Below, one piece after another: positions 21,981-34,975 of a DNA stretch of 50,000 nucleotides. The position numbers were made by a program, and so were the translations under genes. Numbering within the stretch: the stretch's first letter is position 1; each line of letters starts with the position of its first letter. This DNA comes from Owenia fusiformis (taxonomy: Eukaryota; Annelida; Polychaeta; Sabellida; Oweniidae), in assembly GCA_903813345.2 (NCBI GenBank), contig CAIIXF020000808.1, positions 1 through 50,000 on the forward strand, read 5' to 3'. The notes beneath the pieces were generated by a model, which worked only from the letters and a program-made list of their open reading frames with translations, was not told the origin of the DNA and ran no database searches.

Positions 21981-22123
21981 GGTCCCCGTAGGGACTTTCA
22001 GAAATTGCGCATGCCGGCCATATTTCAGGCCGTCAGCGCGGGGTATTGGGTAAAGTTTTCAACTAGCAATAACCACGCCTCGGATAAACCTCATTGGCTA
22101 TGGTACCGCCACTGCGCAAAGCT
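21981..22123 (-). ncRNA. U4: U4 snRNA, copy 19
   Basis: No difference from copy 1 noticed. Confidence 0.95.
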
Positions 22124-22515
22124 GCAGCTTCCAGCTGCCTAAATCATCAAGGCTGTACCAAAGAATTGTATAAATTGGTGTTGACGAACCCTTTCAGATC
22201 TACATGAAATTATGACTTTGATATTTCATTCAGGGGGGCACGATATAACCTCCGGTACCATAATCAAGTTGAAAAAACGTTCTGGTGGTGGAGGCAAAAT
22301 CTATGCATTTCTTCAGGCTCTGTTGGCTTTTGGTGCTATCAAATGATTAGAAATCAAACCCTAAACAACCAAACAGAAATGAAAAGACAAATGACTACAG
22401 TTAACGCGGCCTATTATGTCAACTATTTCTACAGTAATTACGAATGCAAGCTGACTCCGGATCAGTGATTAGACTCGGATTGTAGAGATGGGTAGAAGAC
22501 TACATTATTTGTATG

Positions 22516-22631
22516 GTACCTCTTTCGAGGTTAGAAAAATAAGTCTATAGACTCATTATAATGTTCCTCTCCACGGAAATCTTTAGTAAAAGGCGAAAGA
22601 TTTATGCGTGGATGAAGAGAAACCAGAGTGT
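22516..22631 (-). ncRNA. U5: U5 snRNA, copy 20
   Basis: No difference from copy 1 noticed. Confidence 0.95.
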
Positions 22632-23127
22632 GTAAGGAAAGGTGATTAACTCGTATAAATGATTAATCAGAGCACATAATGTGGTGTCTGCTGGTTAGAC
22701 CGTTTCAGATTTCTAAATGATTATCAGCTTCTCAAGACGATTAAAATCACATTTCCTAGCTATTTCAATAAGTTAGTATAGCCATAGCAAAGGACATAAT
22801 TTGCAATAGAACAAAATGTCATATTTAACAGATGCGATTTTTAGTGAAGATCATACGATTAGTCTTCTATTACTTATATACTCTGATCAACTTATTGTCA
22901 TTGAAAATACGTATCAGATCATATAGTCTTTCAAGCAGAAGGTGTAATTACGGAGCTTGTATGTGTAAACACATGTATTTATAATTGGTGCTATCAGATC
23001 ATGTCAAATAAACACATTTGAAAATTGATTCAACCGACACTAAGAAGCAGAAGACATGTAATGATGGGAGGACCTATCGAGACGACATATTTGGCTTTTC
23101 TTGGAGACTAAAACACATGTTATAAAT

Positions 23128-23270
23128 GGTCCCCGTAGGGACTTTCAGAAATTGCGCATGCCGGCCATATTTCAGGCCGTCAGCGCGGGGTATTGGGTAA
23201 AGTTTTCAACTAGCAATAACCACGCCTCGGATAAACCTCATTGGCTATGGTACCGCCACTGCGCAAAGCT
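23128..23270 (-). ncRNA. U4: U4 snRNA, copy 20
   Basis: No difference from copy 1 noticed. Confidence 0.95.
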
Positions 23271-23662
23271 GCAGCTTCCAGCTGCCTAAATCATCAAGGC
23301 TGTACCAAAGAATTGTATAAATTGGTGTTGACGAACCCTTTCAGATCTACATGAAATTATGACTTTGATATTTCATTCAGGGGGGCACGATATAACCTCC
23401 GGTACCATAATCAAGTTGAAAAAACGTTCTGGTGGTGGAGGCAAAATCTATGCATTTCTTCAGGCTCTGTTGGCTTTTGGTGCTATCAAATGATTAGAAA
23501 TCAAACCCTAAACAACCAAACAGAAATGAAAAGACAAATGACTACAGTTAACGCGGCCTATTATGTCAACTATTTCTACAGTAATTACGAATGCAAGCTG
23601 ACTCCGGATCAGTGATTAGACTCGGATTGTAGAGATGGGTAGAAGACTACATTATTTGTATG

Positions 23663-23778
23663 GTACCTCTTTCGAGGTTAGAAAAATAAGTCTATAGACT
23701 CATTATAATGTTCCTCTCCACGGAAATCTTTAGTAAAAGGCGAAAGATTTATGCGTGGATGAAGAGAAACCAGAGTGT
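23663..23778 (-). ncRNA. U5: U5 snRNA, copy 21
   Basis: No difference from copy 1 noticed. Confidence 0.95.
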
Positions 23779-24274
23779 GTAAGGAAAGGTGATTAACTCG
23801 TATAAATGATTAATCAGAGCACATAATGTGGTGTCTGCTGGTTAGACCGTTTCAGATTTCTAAATGATTATCAGCTTCTCAAGACGATTAAAATCACATT
23901 TCCTAGCTATTTCAATAAGTTAGTATAGCCATAGCAAAGGACATAATTTGCAATAGAACAAAATGTCATATTTAACAGATGCGATTTTTAGTGAAGATCA
24001 TACGATTAGTCTTCTATTACTTATATACTCTGATCAACTTATTGTCATTGAAAATACGTATCAGATCATATAGTCTTTCAAGCAGAAGGTGTAATTACGG
24101 AGCTTGTATGTGTAAACACATGTATTTATAATTGGTGCTATCAGATCATGTCAAATAAACACATTTGAAAATTGATTCAACCGACACTAAGAAGCAGAAG
24201 ACATGTAATGATGGGAGGACCTATCGAGACGACATATTTGGCTTTTCTTGGAGACTAAAACACATGTTATAAAT

Positions 24275-24417
24275 GGTCCCCGTAGGGACTTTCAGAAATT
24301 GCGCATGCCGGCCATATTTCAGGCCGTCAGCGCGGGGTATTGGGTAAAGTTTTCAACTAGCAATAACCACGCCTCGGATAAACCTCATTGGCTATGGTAC
24401 CGCCACTGCGCAAAGCT
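24275..24417 (-). ncRNA. U4: U4 snRNA, copy 21
   Basis: No difference from copy 1 noticed. Confidence 0.95.
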
Positions 24418-24809
24418 GCAGCTTCCAGCTGCCTAAATCATCAAGGCTGTACCAAAGAATTGTATAAATTGGTGTTGACGAACCCTTTCAGATCTACATG
24501 AAATTATGACTTTGATATTTCATTCAGGGGGGCACGATATAACCTCCGGTACCATAATCAAGTTGAAAAAACGTTCTGGTGGTGGAGGCAAAATCTATGC
24601 ATTTCTTCAGGCTCTGTTGGCTTTTGGTGCTATCAAATGATTAGAAATCAAACCCTAAACAACCAAACAGAAATGAAAAGACAAATGACTACAGTTAACG
24701 CGGCCTATTATGTCAACTATTTCTACAGTAATTACGAATGCAAGCTGACTCCGGATCAGTGATTAGACTCGGATTGTAGAGATGGGTAGAAGACTACATT
24801 ATTTGTATG

Positions 24810-24925
24810 GTACCTCTTTCGAGGTTAGAAAAATAAGTCTATAGACTCATTATAATGTTCCTCTCCACGGAAATCTTTAGTAAAAGGCGAAAGATTTATG
24901 CGTGGATGAAGAGAAACCAGAGTGT
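24810..24925 (-). ncRNA. U5: U5 snRNA, copy 22
   Basis: RNA unchanged. The spacer has a 10-bp deletion with a changed base at 25281-25300. Confidence 0.95.
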
Positions 24926-25411
24926 GTAAGGAAAGGTGATTAACTCGTATAAATGATTAATCAGAGCACATAATGTGGTGTCTGCTGGTTAGACCGTTTC
25001 AGATTTCTAAATGATTATCAGCTTCTCAAGACGATTAAAATCACATTTCCTAGCTATTTCAATAAGTTAGTATAGCCATAGCAAAGGACATAATTTGCAA
25101 TAGAACAAAATGTCATATTTAACAGATGCGATTTTTAGTGAAGATCATACGATTAGTCTTCTATTACTTATATACTCTGATCAACTTATTGTCATTGAAA
25201 ATACGTATCAGATCATATAGTCTTTCAAGCAGAAGGTGTAATTACGGAGCTTGTATGTGTAAACACATGTATTTATAATTGGTGCTATCAAATGAACACA
25301 TTTGAAAATTGATTCAACCGACACTAAGAAGCAGAAGACATGTAATGATGGGAGGACCTATCGAGACGACATATTTGGCTTTTCTTGGAGACTAAAACAC
25401 ATGTTATAAAT

Positions 25412-25554
25412 GGTCCCCGTAGGGACTTTCAGAAATTGCGCATGCCGGCCATATTTCAGGCCGTCAGCGCGGGGTATTGGGTAAAGTTTTCAACTAGCAA
25501 TAACCACGCCTCGGATAAACCTCATTGGCTATGGTACCGCCACTGCGCAAAGCT
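25412..25554 (-). ncRNA. U4: U4 snRNA, copy 22
   Basis: No difference from copy 1 noticed. Confidence 0.95.
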
Positions 25555-25946
25555 GCAGCTTCCAGCTGCCTAAATCATCAAGGCTGTACCAAAGAATTGT
25601 ATAAATTGGTGTTGACGAACCCTTTCAGATCTACATGAAATTATGACTTTGATATTTCATTCAGGGGGGCACGATATAACCTCCGGTACCATAATCAAGT
25701 TGAAAAAACGTTCTGGTGGTGGAGGCAAAATCTATGCATTTCTTCAGGCTCTGTTGGCTTTTGGTGCTATCAAATGATTAGAAATCAAACCCTAAACAAC
25801 CAAACAGAAATGAAAAGACAAATGACTACAGTTAACGCGGCCTATTATGTCAACTATTTCTACAGTAATTACGAATGCAAGCTGTCTCCGGATCAGTGAT
25901 TAGACTCGGATTGTAGAGATGGGTAGAAGACTACATTATTTGTATG

Positions 25947-26062
25947 GTACCTCTTTCGAGGTTAGAAAAATAAGTCTATAGACTCATTATAATGTTCCTC
26001 TCCACGGAAATCTTTAGTAAAAGGCGAAAGATTTATGCGTGGATGAAGAGAAACCAGAGTGT
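25947..26062 (-). ncRNA. U5: U5 snRNA, copy 23
   Basis: RNA unchanged. T replaces A at 25885, about 62 bp downstream of the RNA. Confidence 0.95.
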
Positions 26063-26558
26063 GTAAGGAAAGGTGATTAACTCGTATAAATGATTAATCA
26101 GAGCACATAATGTGGTGTCTGCTGGTTAGACCGTTTCAGATTTCTAAATGATTATCAGCTTCTCAAGACGATTAAAATCACATTTCCTAGCTATTTCAAT
26201 AAGTTAGTATAGCCATAGCAAAGGACATAATTTGCAATAGAACAAAATGTCATATTTAACAGATGCGATTTTTAGTGAAGATCATACGATTAGTCTTCTA
26301 TTACTTATATACTCTGATCAACTTATTGTCATTGAAAATACGTATCAGATCATATAGTCTTTCAAGCAGAAGGTGTAATTACGGAGCTTGTATGTGTAAA
26401 CACATGTATTTATAATTGGTGCTATCAGATCATGTCAAATAAACACATTTGAAAATTGATTCAACCGACACTAAGAAGCAGAAGACATGTAATGATGGGA
26501 GGACCTATCGAGACGACATATTTGGCTTTTCTTGGAGACTAAAACACATGTTATAAAT

Positions 26559-26701
26559 GGTCCCCGTAGGGACTTTCAGAAATTGCGCATGCCGGCCATA
26601 TTTCAGGCCGTCAGCGCGGGGTATTGGGTAAAGTTTTCAACTAGCAATAACCACGCCTCGGATAAACCTCATTGGCTATGGTACCGCCACTGCGCAAAGC
26701 T
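26559..26701 (-). ncRNA. U4: U4 snRNA, copy 23
   Basis: No difference from copy 1 noticed. Confidence 0.95.
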
Positions 26702-27093
26702 GCAGCTTCCAGCTGCCTAAATCATCAAGGCTGTACCAAAGAATTGTATAAATTGGTGTTGACGAACCCTTTCAGATCTACATGAAATTATGACTTTGAT
26801 ATTTCATTCAGGGGGGCACGATATAACCTCCGGTACCATAATCAAGTTGAAAAAACGTTCTGGTGGTGGAGGCAAAATCTATGCATTTCTTCAGGCTCTG
26901 TTGGCTTTTGGTGCTATCAAATGATTAGAAATCAAACCCTAAACAACCAAACAGAAATGAAAAGACAAATGACTACAGTTAACGCGGCCTATTATGTCAA
27001 CTATTTCTACAGTAATTACGAATGCAAGCTGACTCCGGATCAGTGATTAGACTCGGATTGTAGAGATGGGTAGAAGACTACATTATTTGTATG

Positions 27094-27209
27094 GTACCTC
27101 TTTCGAGGTTAGAAAAATAAGTCTATAGACTCATTATAATGTTCCTCTCCACGGAAATCTTTAGTAAAAGGCGAAAGATTTATGCGTGGATGAAGAGAAA
27201 CCAGAGTGT
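27094..27209 (-). ncRNA. U5: U5 snRNA, copy 24
   Basis: No difference from copy 1 noticed. Confidence 0.95.
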
Positions 27210-27705
27210 GTAAGGAAAGGTGATTAACTCGTATAAATGATTAATCAGAGCACATAATGTGGTGTCTGCTGGTTAGACCGTTTCAGATTTCTAAATGATT
27301 ATCAGCTTCTCAAGACGATTAAAATCACATTTCCTAGCTATTTCAATAAGTTAGTATAGCCATAGCAAAGGACATAATTTGCAATAGAACAAAATGTCAT
27401 ATTTAACAGATGCGATTTTTAGTGAAGATCATACGATTAGTCTTCTATTACTTATATACTCTGATCAACTTATTGTCATTGAAAATACGTATCAGATCAT
27501 ATAGTCTTTCAAGCAGAAGGTGTAATTACGGAGCTTGTATGTGTAAACACATGTATTTATAATTGGTGCTATCAGATCATGTCAAATAAACACATTTGAA
27601 AATTGATTCAACCGACACTAAGAAGCAGAAGACATGTAATGATGGGAGGACCTATCGAGACGACATATTTGGCTTTTCTTGGAGACTAAAACACATGTTA
27701 TAAAT

Positions 27706-27848
27706 GGTCCCCGTAGGGACTTTCAGAAATTGCGCATGCCGGCCATATTTCAGGCCGTCAGCGCGGGGTATTGGGTAAAGTTTTCAACTAGCAATAACCA
27801 CGCCTCGGATAAACCTCATTGGCTATGGTACCGCCACTGCGCAAAGCT
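27706..27848 (-). ncRNA. U4: U4 snRNA, copy 24
   Basis: No difference from copy 1 noticed. Confidence 0.95.
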
Positions 27849-28240
27849 GCAGCTTCCAGCTGCCTAAATCATCAAGGCTGTACCAAAGAATTGTATAAAT
27901 TGGTGTTGACGAACCCTTTCAGATCTACATGAAATTATGACTTTGATATTTCATTCAGGGGGGCACGATATAACCTCCGGTACCATAATCAAGTTGAAAA
28001 AACGTTCTGGTGGTGGAGGCAAAATCTATGCATTTCTTCAGGCTCTGTTGGCTTTTGGTGCTATCAAATGATTAGAAATCAAACCCTAAACAACCAAACA
28101 GAAATGAAAAGACAAATGACTACAGTTAACGCGGCCTATTATGTCAACTATTTCTACAGTAATTACGAATGCAAGCTGACTCCGGATCAGTGATTAGACT
28201 CGGATTGTAGAGATGGGTAGAAGACTACATTATTTGTATG

Positions 28241-28356
28241 GTACCTCTTTCGAGGTTAGAAAAATAAGTCTATAGACTCATTATAATGTTCCTCTCCACG
28301 GAAATCTTTAGTAAAAGGCGAAAGATTTATGCGTGGATGAAGAGAAACCAGAGTGT
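28241..28356 (-). ncRNA. U5: U5 snRNA, copy 25
   Basis: No difference from copy 1 noticed. Confidence 0.95.
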
Positions 28357-28852
28357 GTAAGGAAAGGTGATTAACTCGTATAAATGATTAATCAGAGCAC
28401 ATAATGTGGTGTCTGCTGGTTAGACCGTTTCAGATTTCTAAATGATTATCAGCTTCTCAAGACGATTAAAATCACATTTCCTAGCTATTTCAATAAGTTA
28501 GTATAGCCATAGCAAAGGACATAATTTGCAATAGAACAAAATGTCATATTTAACAGATGCGATTTTTAGTGAAGATCATACGATTAGTCTTCTATTACTT
28601 ATATACTCTGATCAACTTATTGTCATTGAAAATACGTATCAGATCATATAGTCTTTCAAGCAGAAGGTGTAATTACGGAGCTTGTATGTGTAAACACATG
28701 TATTTATAATTGGTGCTATCAGATCATGTCAAATAAACACATTTGAAAATTGATTCAACCGACACTAAGAAGCAGAAGACATGTAATGATGGGAGGACCT
28801 ATCGAGACGACATATTTGGCTTTTCTTGGAGACTAAAACACATGTTATAAAT

Positions 28853-28995
28853 GGTCCCCGTAGGGACTTTCAGAAATTGCGCATGCCGGCCATATTTCAG
28901 GCCGTCAGCGCGGGGTATTGGGTAAAGTTTTCAACTAGCAATAACCACGCCTCGGATAAACCTCATTGGCTATGGTACCGCCACTGCGCAAAGCT
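28853..28995 (-). ncRNA. U4: U4 snRNA, copy 25
   Basis: No difference from copy 1 noticed. Confidence 0.95.
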
Positions 28996-29387
28996 GCAGC
29001 TTCCAGCTGCCTAAATCATCAAGGCTGTACCAAAGAATTGTATAAATTGGTGTTGACGAACCCTTTCAGATCTACATGAAATTATGACTTTGATATTTCA
29101 TTCAGGGGGGCACGATATAACCTCCGGTACCATAATCAAGTTGAAAAAACGTTCTGGTGGTGGAGGCAAAATCTATGCATTTCTTCAGGCTCTGTTGGCT
29201 TTTGGTGCTATCAAATGATTAGAAATCAAACCCTAAACAACCAAACAGAAATGAAAAGACAAATGACTACAGTTAACGCGGCCTATTATGTCAACTATTT
29301 CTACAGTAATTACGAATGCAAGCTGACTCCGGATCAGTGATTAGACTCGGATTGTAGAGATGGGTAGAAGACTACATTATTTGTATG

Positions 29388-29503
29388 GTACCTCTTTCGA
29401 GGTTAGAAAAATAAGTCTATAGACTCATTATAATGTTCCTCTCCACGGAAATCTTTAGTAAAAGGCGAAAGATTTATGCGTGGATGAAGAGAAACCAGAG
29501 TGT
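29388..29503 (-). ncRNA. U5: U5 snRNA, copy 26
   Basis: No difference from copy 1 noticed. Confidence 0.95.
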
Positions 29504-29999
29504 GTAAGGAAAGGTGATTAACTCGTATAAATGATTAATCAGAGCACATAATGTGGTGTCTGCTGGTTAGACCGTTTCAGATTTCTAAATGATTATCAGC
29601 TTCTCAAGACGATTAAAATCACATTTCCTAGCTATTTCAATAAGTTAGTATAGCCATAGCAAAGGACATAATTTGCAATAGAACAAAATGTCATATTTAA
29701 CAGATGCGATTTTTAGTGAAGATCATACGATTAGTCTTCTATTACTTATATACTCTGATCAACTTATTGTCATTGAAAATACGTATCAGATCATATAGTC
29801 TTTCAAGCAGAAGGTGTAATTACGGAGCTTGTATGTGTAAACACATGTATTTATAATTGGTGCTATCAGATCATGTCAAATAAACACATTTGAAAATTGA
29901 TTCAACCGACACTAAGAAGCAGAAGACATGTAATGATGGGAGGACCTATCGAGACGACATATTTGGCTTTTCTTGGAGACTAAAACACATGTTATAAAT

Positions 30000-30142
30000 G
30001 GTCCCCGTAGGGACTTTCAGAAATTGCGCATGCCGGCCATATTTCAGGCCGTCAGCGCGGGGTATTGGGTAAAGTTTTCAACTAGCAATAACCACGCCTC
30101 GGATAAACCTCATTGGCTATGGTACCGCCACTGCGCAAAGCT
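30000..30142 (-). ncRNA. U4: U4 snRNA, copy 26
   Basis: No difference from copy 1 noticed. Confidence 0.95.
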
Positions 30143-30534
30143 GCAGCTTCCAGCTGCCTAAATCATCAAGGCTGTACCAAAGAATTGTATAAATTGGTGT
30201 TGACGAACCCTTTCAGATCTACATGAAATTATGACTTTGATATTTCATTCAGGGGGGCACGATATAACCTCCGGTACCATAATCAAGTTGAAAAAACGTT
30301 CTGGTGGTGGAGGCAAAATCTATGCATTTCTTCAGGCTCTGTTGGCTTTTGGTGCTATCAAATGATTAGAAATCAAACCCTAAACAACCAAACAGAAATG
30401 AAAAGACAAATGACTACAGTTAACGCGGCCTATTATGTCAACTATTTCTACAGTAATTACGAATGCAAGCTGACTCCGGATCAGTGATTAGACTCGGATT
30501 GTAGAGATGGGTAGAAGACTACATTATTTGTATG

Positions 30535-30650
30535 GTACCTCTTTCGAGGTTAGAAAAATAAGTCTATAGACTCATTATAATGTTCCTCTCCACGGAAATC
30601 TTTAGTAAAAGGCGAAAGATTTATGCGTGGATGAAGAGAAACCAGAGTGT
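30535..30650 (-). ncRNA. U5: U5 snRNA, copy 27
   Basis: No difference from copy 1 noticed. Confidence 0.95.
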
Positions 30651-31146
30651 GTAAGGAAAGGTGATTAACTCGTATAAATGATTAATCAGAGCACATAATG
30701 TGGTGTCTGCTGGTTAGACCGTTTCAGATTTCTAAATGATTATCAGCTTCTCAAGACGATTAAAATCACATTTCCTAGCTATTTCAATAAGTTAGTATAG
30801 CCATAGCAAAGGACATAATTTGCAATAGAACAAAATGTCATATTTAACAGATGCGATTTTTAGTGAAGATCATACGATTAGTCTTCTATTACTTATATAC
30901 TCTGATCAACTTATTGTCATTGAAAATACGTATCAGATCATATAGTCTTTCAAGCAGAAGGTGTAATTACGGAGCTTGTATGTGTAAACACATGTATTTA
31001 TAATTGGTGCTATCAGATCATGTCAAATAAACACATTTGAAAATTGATTCAACCGACACTAAGAAGCAGAAGACATGTAATGATGGGAGGACCTATCGAG
31101 ACGACATATTTGGCTTTTCTTGGAGACTAAAACACATGTTATAAAT

Positions 31147-31289
31147 GGTCCCCGTAGGGACTTTCAGAAATTGCGCATGCCGGCCATATTTCAGGCCGTC
31201 AGCGCGGGGTATTGGGTAAAGTTTTCAACTAGCAATAACCACGCCTCGGATAAACCTCATTGGCTATGGTACCGCCACTGCGCAAAGCT
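31147..31289 (-). ncRNA. U4: U4 snRNA, copy 27
   Basis: No difference from copy 1 noticed. Confidence 0.95.
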
Positions 31290-31681
31290 GCAGCTTCCAG
31301 CTGCCTAAATCATCAAGGCTGTACCAAAGAATTGTATAAATTGGTGTTGACGAACCCTTTCAGATCTACATGAAATTATGACTTTGATATTTCATTCAGG
31401 GGGGCACGATATAACCTCCGGTACCATAATCAAGTTGAAAAAACGTTCTGGTGGTGGAGGCAAAATCTATGCATTTCTTCAGGCTCTGTTGGCTTTTGGT
31501 GCTATCAAATGATTAGAAATCAAACCCTAAACAACCAAACAGAAATGAAAAGACAAATGACTACAGTTAACGCGGCCTATTATGTCAACTATTTCTACAG
31601 TAATTACGAATGCAAGCTGACTCCGGATCAGTGATTAGACTCGGATTGTAGAGATGGGTAGAAGACTACATTATTTGTATG

Positions 31682-31797
31682 GTACCTCTTTCGAGGTTAG
31701 AAAAATAAGTCTATAGACTCATTATAATGTTCCTCTCCACGGAAATCTTTAGTAAAAGGCGAAAGATTTATGCGTGGATGAAGAGAAACCAGAGTGT
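31682..31797 (-). ncRNA. U5: U5 snRNA, copy 28
   Basis: RNA unchanged. Its unit is the one split by the 991-bp element, so its U4 partner lies about 1.5 kb away. Confidence 0.95.
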
Positions 31798-32293
31798 GTA
31801 AGGAAAGGTGATTAACTCGTATAAATGATTAATCAGAGCACATAATGTGGTGTCTGCTGGTTAGACCGTTTCAGATTTCTAAATGATTATCAGCTTCTCA
31901 AGACGATTAAAATCACATTTCCTAGCTATTTCAATAAGTTAGTATAGCCATAGCAAAGGACATAATTTGCAATAGAACAAAATGTCATATTTAACAGATG
32001 CGATTTTTAGTGAAGATCATACGATTAGTCTTCTATTACTTATATACTCTGATCAACTTATTGTCATTGAAAATACGTATCAGATCATATAGTCTTTCAA
32101 GCAGAAGGTGTAATTACGGAGCTTGTATGTGTAAACACATGTATTTATAATTGGTGCTATCAGATCATGTCAAATAAACACATTTGAAAATTGATTCAAC
32201 CGACACTAAGAAGCAGAAGACATGTAATGATGGGAGGACCTATCGAGACGACATATTTGGCTTTTCTTGGAGACTAAAACACATGTTATAAAT

Positions 32294-32376
32294 GGTAGAC
32301 TGTAAATCTAGTAAATCTAGTAAATCTCGTAAATCTAGTAAACCTAGTAAATCTAGTAAAATCTTGTAAAATCTTG
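32294..32376 (+). repeat. Left terminal inverted repeat with 9-bp subrepeats
   Basis: Starts GGTAGACT, then six GTAAATCTA-type units (variants in units 3 and 5), then two longer GTAAAATCTT-like units. It matches the reversed 33202-33284 in register, with five mismatches. Confidence 0.9.
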
Positions 32377-33201
32377 TAAACTTTTTAGGGACCATTCATT
32401 TGATATCAATGTCAGTCTCTATGTAAGAGTATTGGTGATTATGATTCCTTTTACAACATTAGAAAAATATCTTCTCTGCATTAAATTCAGAGTCATTCCT
32501 TTCATCATATAATCAATATACAATTTTTTTAACAAAATTGTGAAATATTAATAAAAAAGAATGTTTAAGGGGCTGATATGATATGGCTTTAAACTATTAA
32601 TTACAAGGAATACAAGGAACATATCATCATCAAAACGTAAATGGAAAACATTGTAGAAATGCCATACTATACTTTATGTATAGGTAAAGCAAATAGATCA
32701 ATCAGTAAGTTGTCTCACTAGATTCCCCTTACTACAGCATTTGATTGTTTTTTTATTATTTTTTCGGGGTTGGCAAAAATCAATTTTGAAATTGCCATTT
32801 ATCCATTCCTCTCACATTGGAACTTCTACAAATATTGTCAATTGAACAGCATCGCCAAAAAATAAGCAATGACTAAATTATCTGATAGGCTAAGCATTAT
32901 AACATTTTGTGAGGGAAAAACAAGCCTGTGTCATTTAGATGGTACGCATTGTCCCCTCAGTCCTTAAATATGTAACTTAATTTGTTTAATAGAGCATGCT
33001 TCTTGGGTGGGTTGTGTATGATGATAAAATGGGTGTACCATTTGATAACCATTTTGCTATCCAGTACTAACATATAGTTGTTTTGTAACTAAATATAATG
33101 AAATAAAAGGTAGAATATTTTCTACATGTTCATTTCATTCATACAAAGGCATTTTCAGTGCTTTTGGACATTTGCACTTTATATCTTAGACATTGAATAA
33201 T

Positions 33202-33284
33202 CAAGTTTTTACAAGATTTTACTAGATTTACTAGATTTACTAGTTTTACTAGATTTACTAGATTTGCTAGATTTACAGTCTACC
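33202..33284 (-). repeat. Right terminal inverted repeat with 9-bp subrepeats
   Basis: Read on the minus strand it has the same order of units as the left repeat, with variants in units 2 and 4 and in the last unit. Confidence 0.9.
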
Positions 33285-33293
33285 GTTATAAAT

Positions 33294-33436
33294 GGTCCCC
33301 GTAGGGACTTTCAGAAATTGCGCATGCCGGCCATATTTCAGGCCGTCAGTGCGGGGTATTGGGTAAAGTTTTCAACTAGCAATAACCACGCCTCGGATAA
33401 ACCTCATTGGCTATGGTACCGCCACTGCGCAAAGCT
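33294..33436 (-). ncRNA. U4: U4 snRNA, copy 28 (G87A, element at 3' end)
   Basis: The RNA is full length, but G87 is A (T at plus-strand 33350). G87 can pair with C115 in a GCGC/GCGC extension of the central hairpin, so the change weakens that stem. The 991-bp element begins 9 bp past the RNA end and removes the normal 3' flank. Without the candidate 3' box, 3' end formation may fail, so this may be a dying copy. Confidence 0.9.
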
Positions 33437-33828
33437 GCAGCTTCCAGCTGCCTAAATCATCAAGGCTGTACCAAAGAATTGTATAAATTGGTGTTGACGA
33501 ACCCTTTCAGATCTACATGAAATTATGACTTTGATATTTCATTCAGGGGGGCACGATATAACCTCCGGTACCATAATCAAGTTGAAAAAACGTTCTGGTG
33601 GTGGAGGCAAAATCTATGCATTTCTTCAGGCTCTGTTGGCTTTTGGTGCTATCAAATGATTAGAAATCAAACCCTAAACAACCAAACAGAAATGAAAAGA
33701 CAAATGACTACAGTTAACGCGGCCTATTATGTCAACTATTTCTACAGTAATTACGAATGCAAGCTGACTCCGGATCAGTGATTAGACTCGGATTGTAGAG
33801 ATGGGTAGAAGACTACATTATTTGTATG

Positions 33829-33944
33829 GTACCTCTTTCGAGGTTAGAAAAATAAGTCTATAGACTCATTATAATGTTCCTCTCCACGGAAATCTTTAGT
33901 AAAAGGCGAAAGATTTATGCGTGGATGAAGAGAAACCAGAGTGT
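33829..33944 (-). ncRNA. U5: U5 snRNA, copy 29
   Basis: RNA unchanged. The spacer upstream has T for A at 34202, shared with unit 41. Confidence 0.95.
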
Positions 33945-34440
33945 GTAAGGAAAGGTGATTAACTCGTATAAATGATTAATCAGAGCACATAATGTGGTGT
34001 CTGCTGGTTAGACCGTTTCAGATTTCTAAATGATTATCAGCTTCTCAAGACGATTAAAATCACATTTCCTAGCTATTTCAATAAGTTAGTATAGCCATAG
34101 CAAAGGACATAATTTGCAATAGAACAAAATGTCATATTTAACAGATGCGATTTTTAGTGAAGATCATACGATTAGTCTTCTATTACTTATATACTCTGAT
34201 CTACTTATTGTCATTGAAAATACGTATCAGATCATATAGTCTTTCAAGCAGAAGGTGTAATTACGGAGCTTGTATGTGTAAACACATGTATTTATAATTG
34301 GTGCTATCAGATCATGTCAAATAAACACATTTGAAAATTGATTCAACCGACACTAAGAAGCAGAAGACATGTAATGATGGGAGGACCTATCGAGACGACA
34401 TATTTGGCTTTTCTTGGAGACTAAAACACATGTTATAAAT

Positions 34441-34583
34441 GGTCCCCGTAGGGACTTTCAGAAATTGCGCATGCCGGCCATATTTCAGGCCGTCAGCGCG
34501 GGGTATTGGGTAAAGTTTTCAACTAGCAATAACCACGCCTCGGATAAACCTCATTGGCTATGGTACCGCCACTGCGCAAAGCT
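34441..34583 (-). ncRNA. U4: U4 snRNA, copy 29
   Basis: No difference from copy 1 noticed. Confidence 0.95.
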
Positions 34584-34975
34584 GCAGCTTCCAGCTGCCT
34601 AAATCATCAAGGCTGTACCAAAGAATTGTATAAATTGGTGTTGACGAACCCTTTCAGATCTACATGAAATTATGACTTTGATATTTCATTCAGGGGGGCA
34701 CGATATAACCTCCGGTACCATAATCAAGTTGAAAAAACGTTCTGGTGGTGGAGGCAAAATCTATGCATTTCTTCAGGCTCTGTTGGCTTTTGGTGCTATC
34801 AAATGATTAGAAATCAAACCCTAAACAACCAAACAGAAATGAAAAGACAAATGACTACAGTTAACGCGGCCTATTATGTCAACTATTTCTACAGTAATTA
34901 CGAATGCAAGCTGACTCCGGATCAGTGATTAGACTCGGATTGTAGAGATGGGTAGAAGACTACATTATTTGTATG

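Larger units (their letters stand above)
32294..33284. mobile_element. 991-bp non-autonomous TIR element, copy A
   Basis: The element starts GGTAGACTG and ends CAGTCTACC, flanked on both sides by GTTATAAAT (32285-32293 and 33285-33293), a 9-bp target duplication. The terminal inverted repeats are 83 bp (32294-32376 and 33202-33284) and match at 78 of 83 positions. Each is made of six 9-bp GTAAATCTA subrepeats followed by two GTAAAATCTT-like units. The interior (32377-33201) is AT-rich, with no reading frame or RNA signature that I recognise. A 9-bp duplication and long inverted repeats fit Mutator-like elements; GG termini with 8-9-bp duplications also fit Merlin. It lies 9 bp after the U4 3' end and separates U4 from its candidate 3' box. 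Confidence 0.88.
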
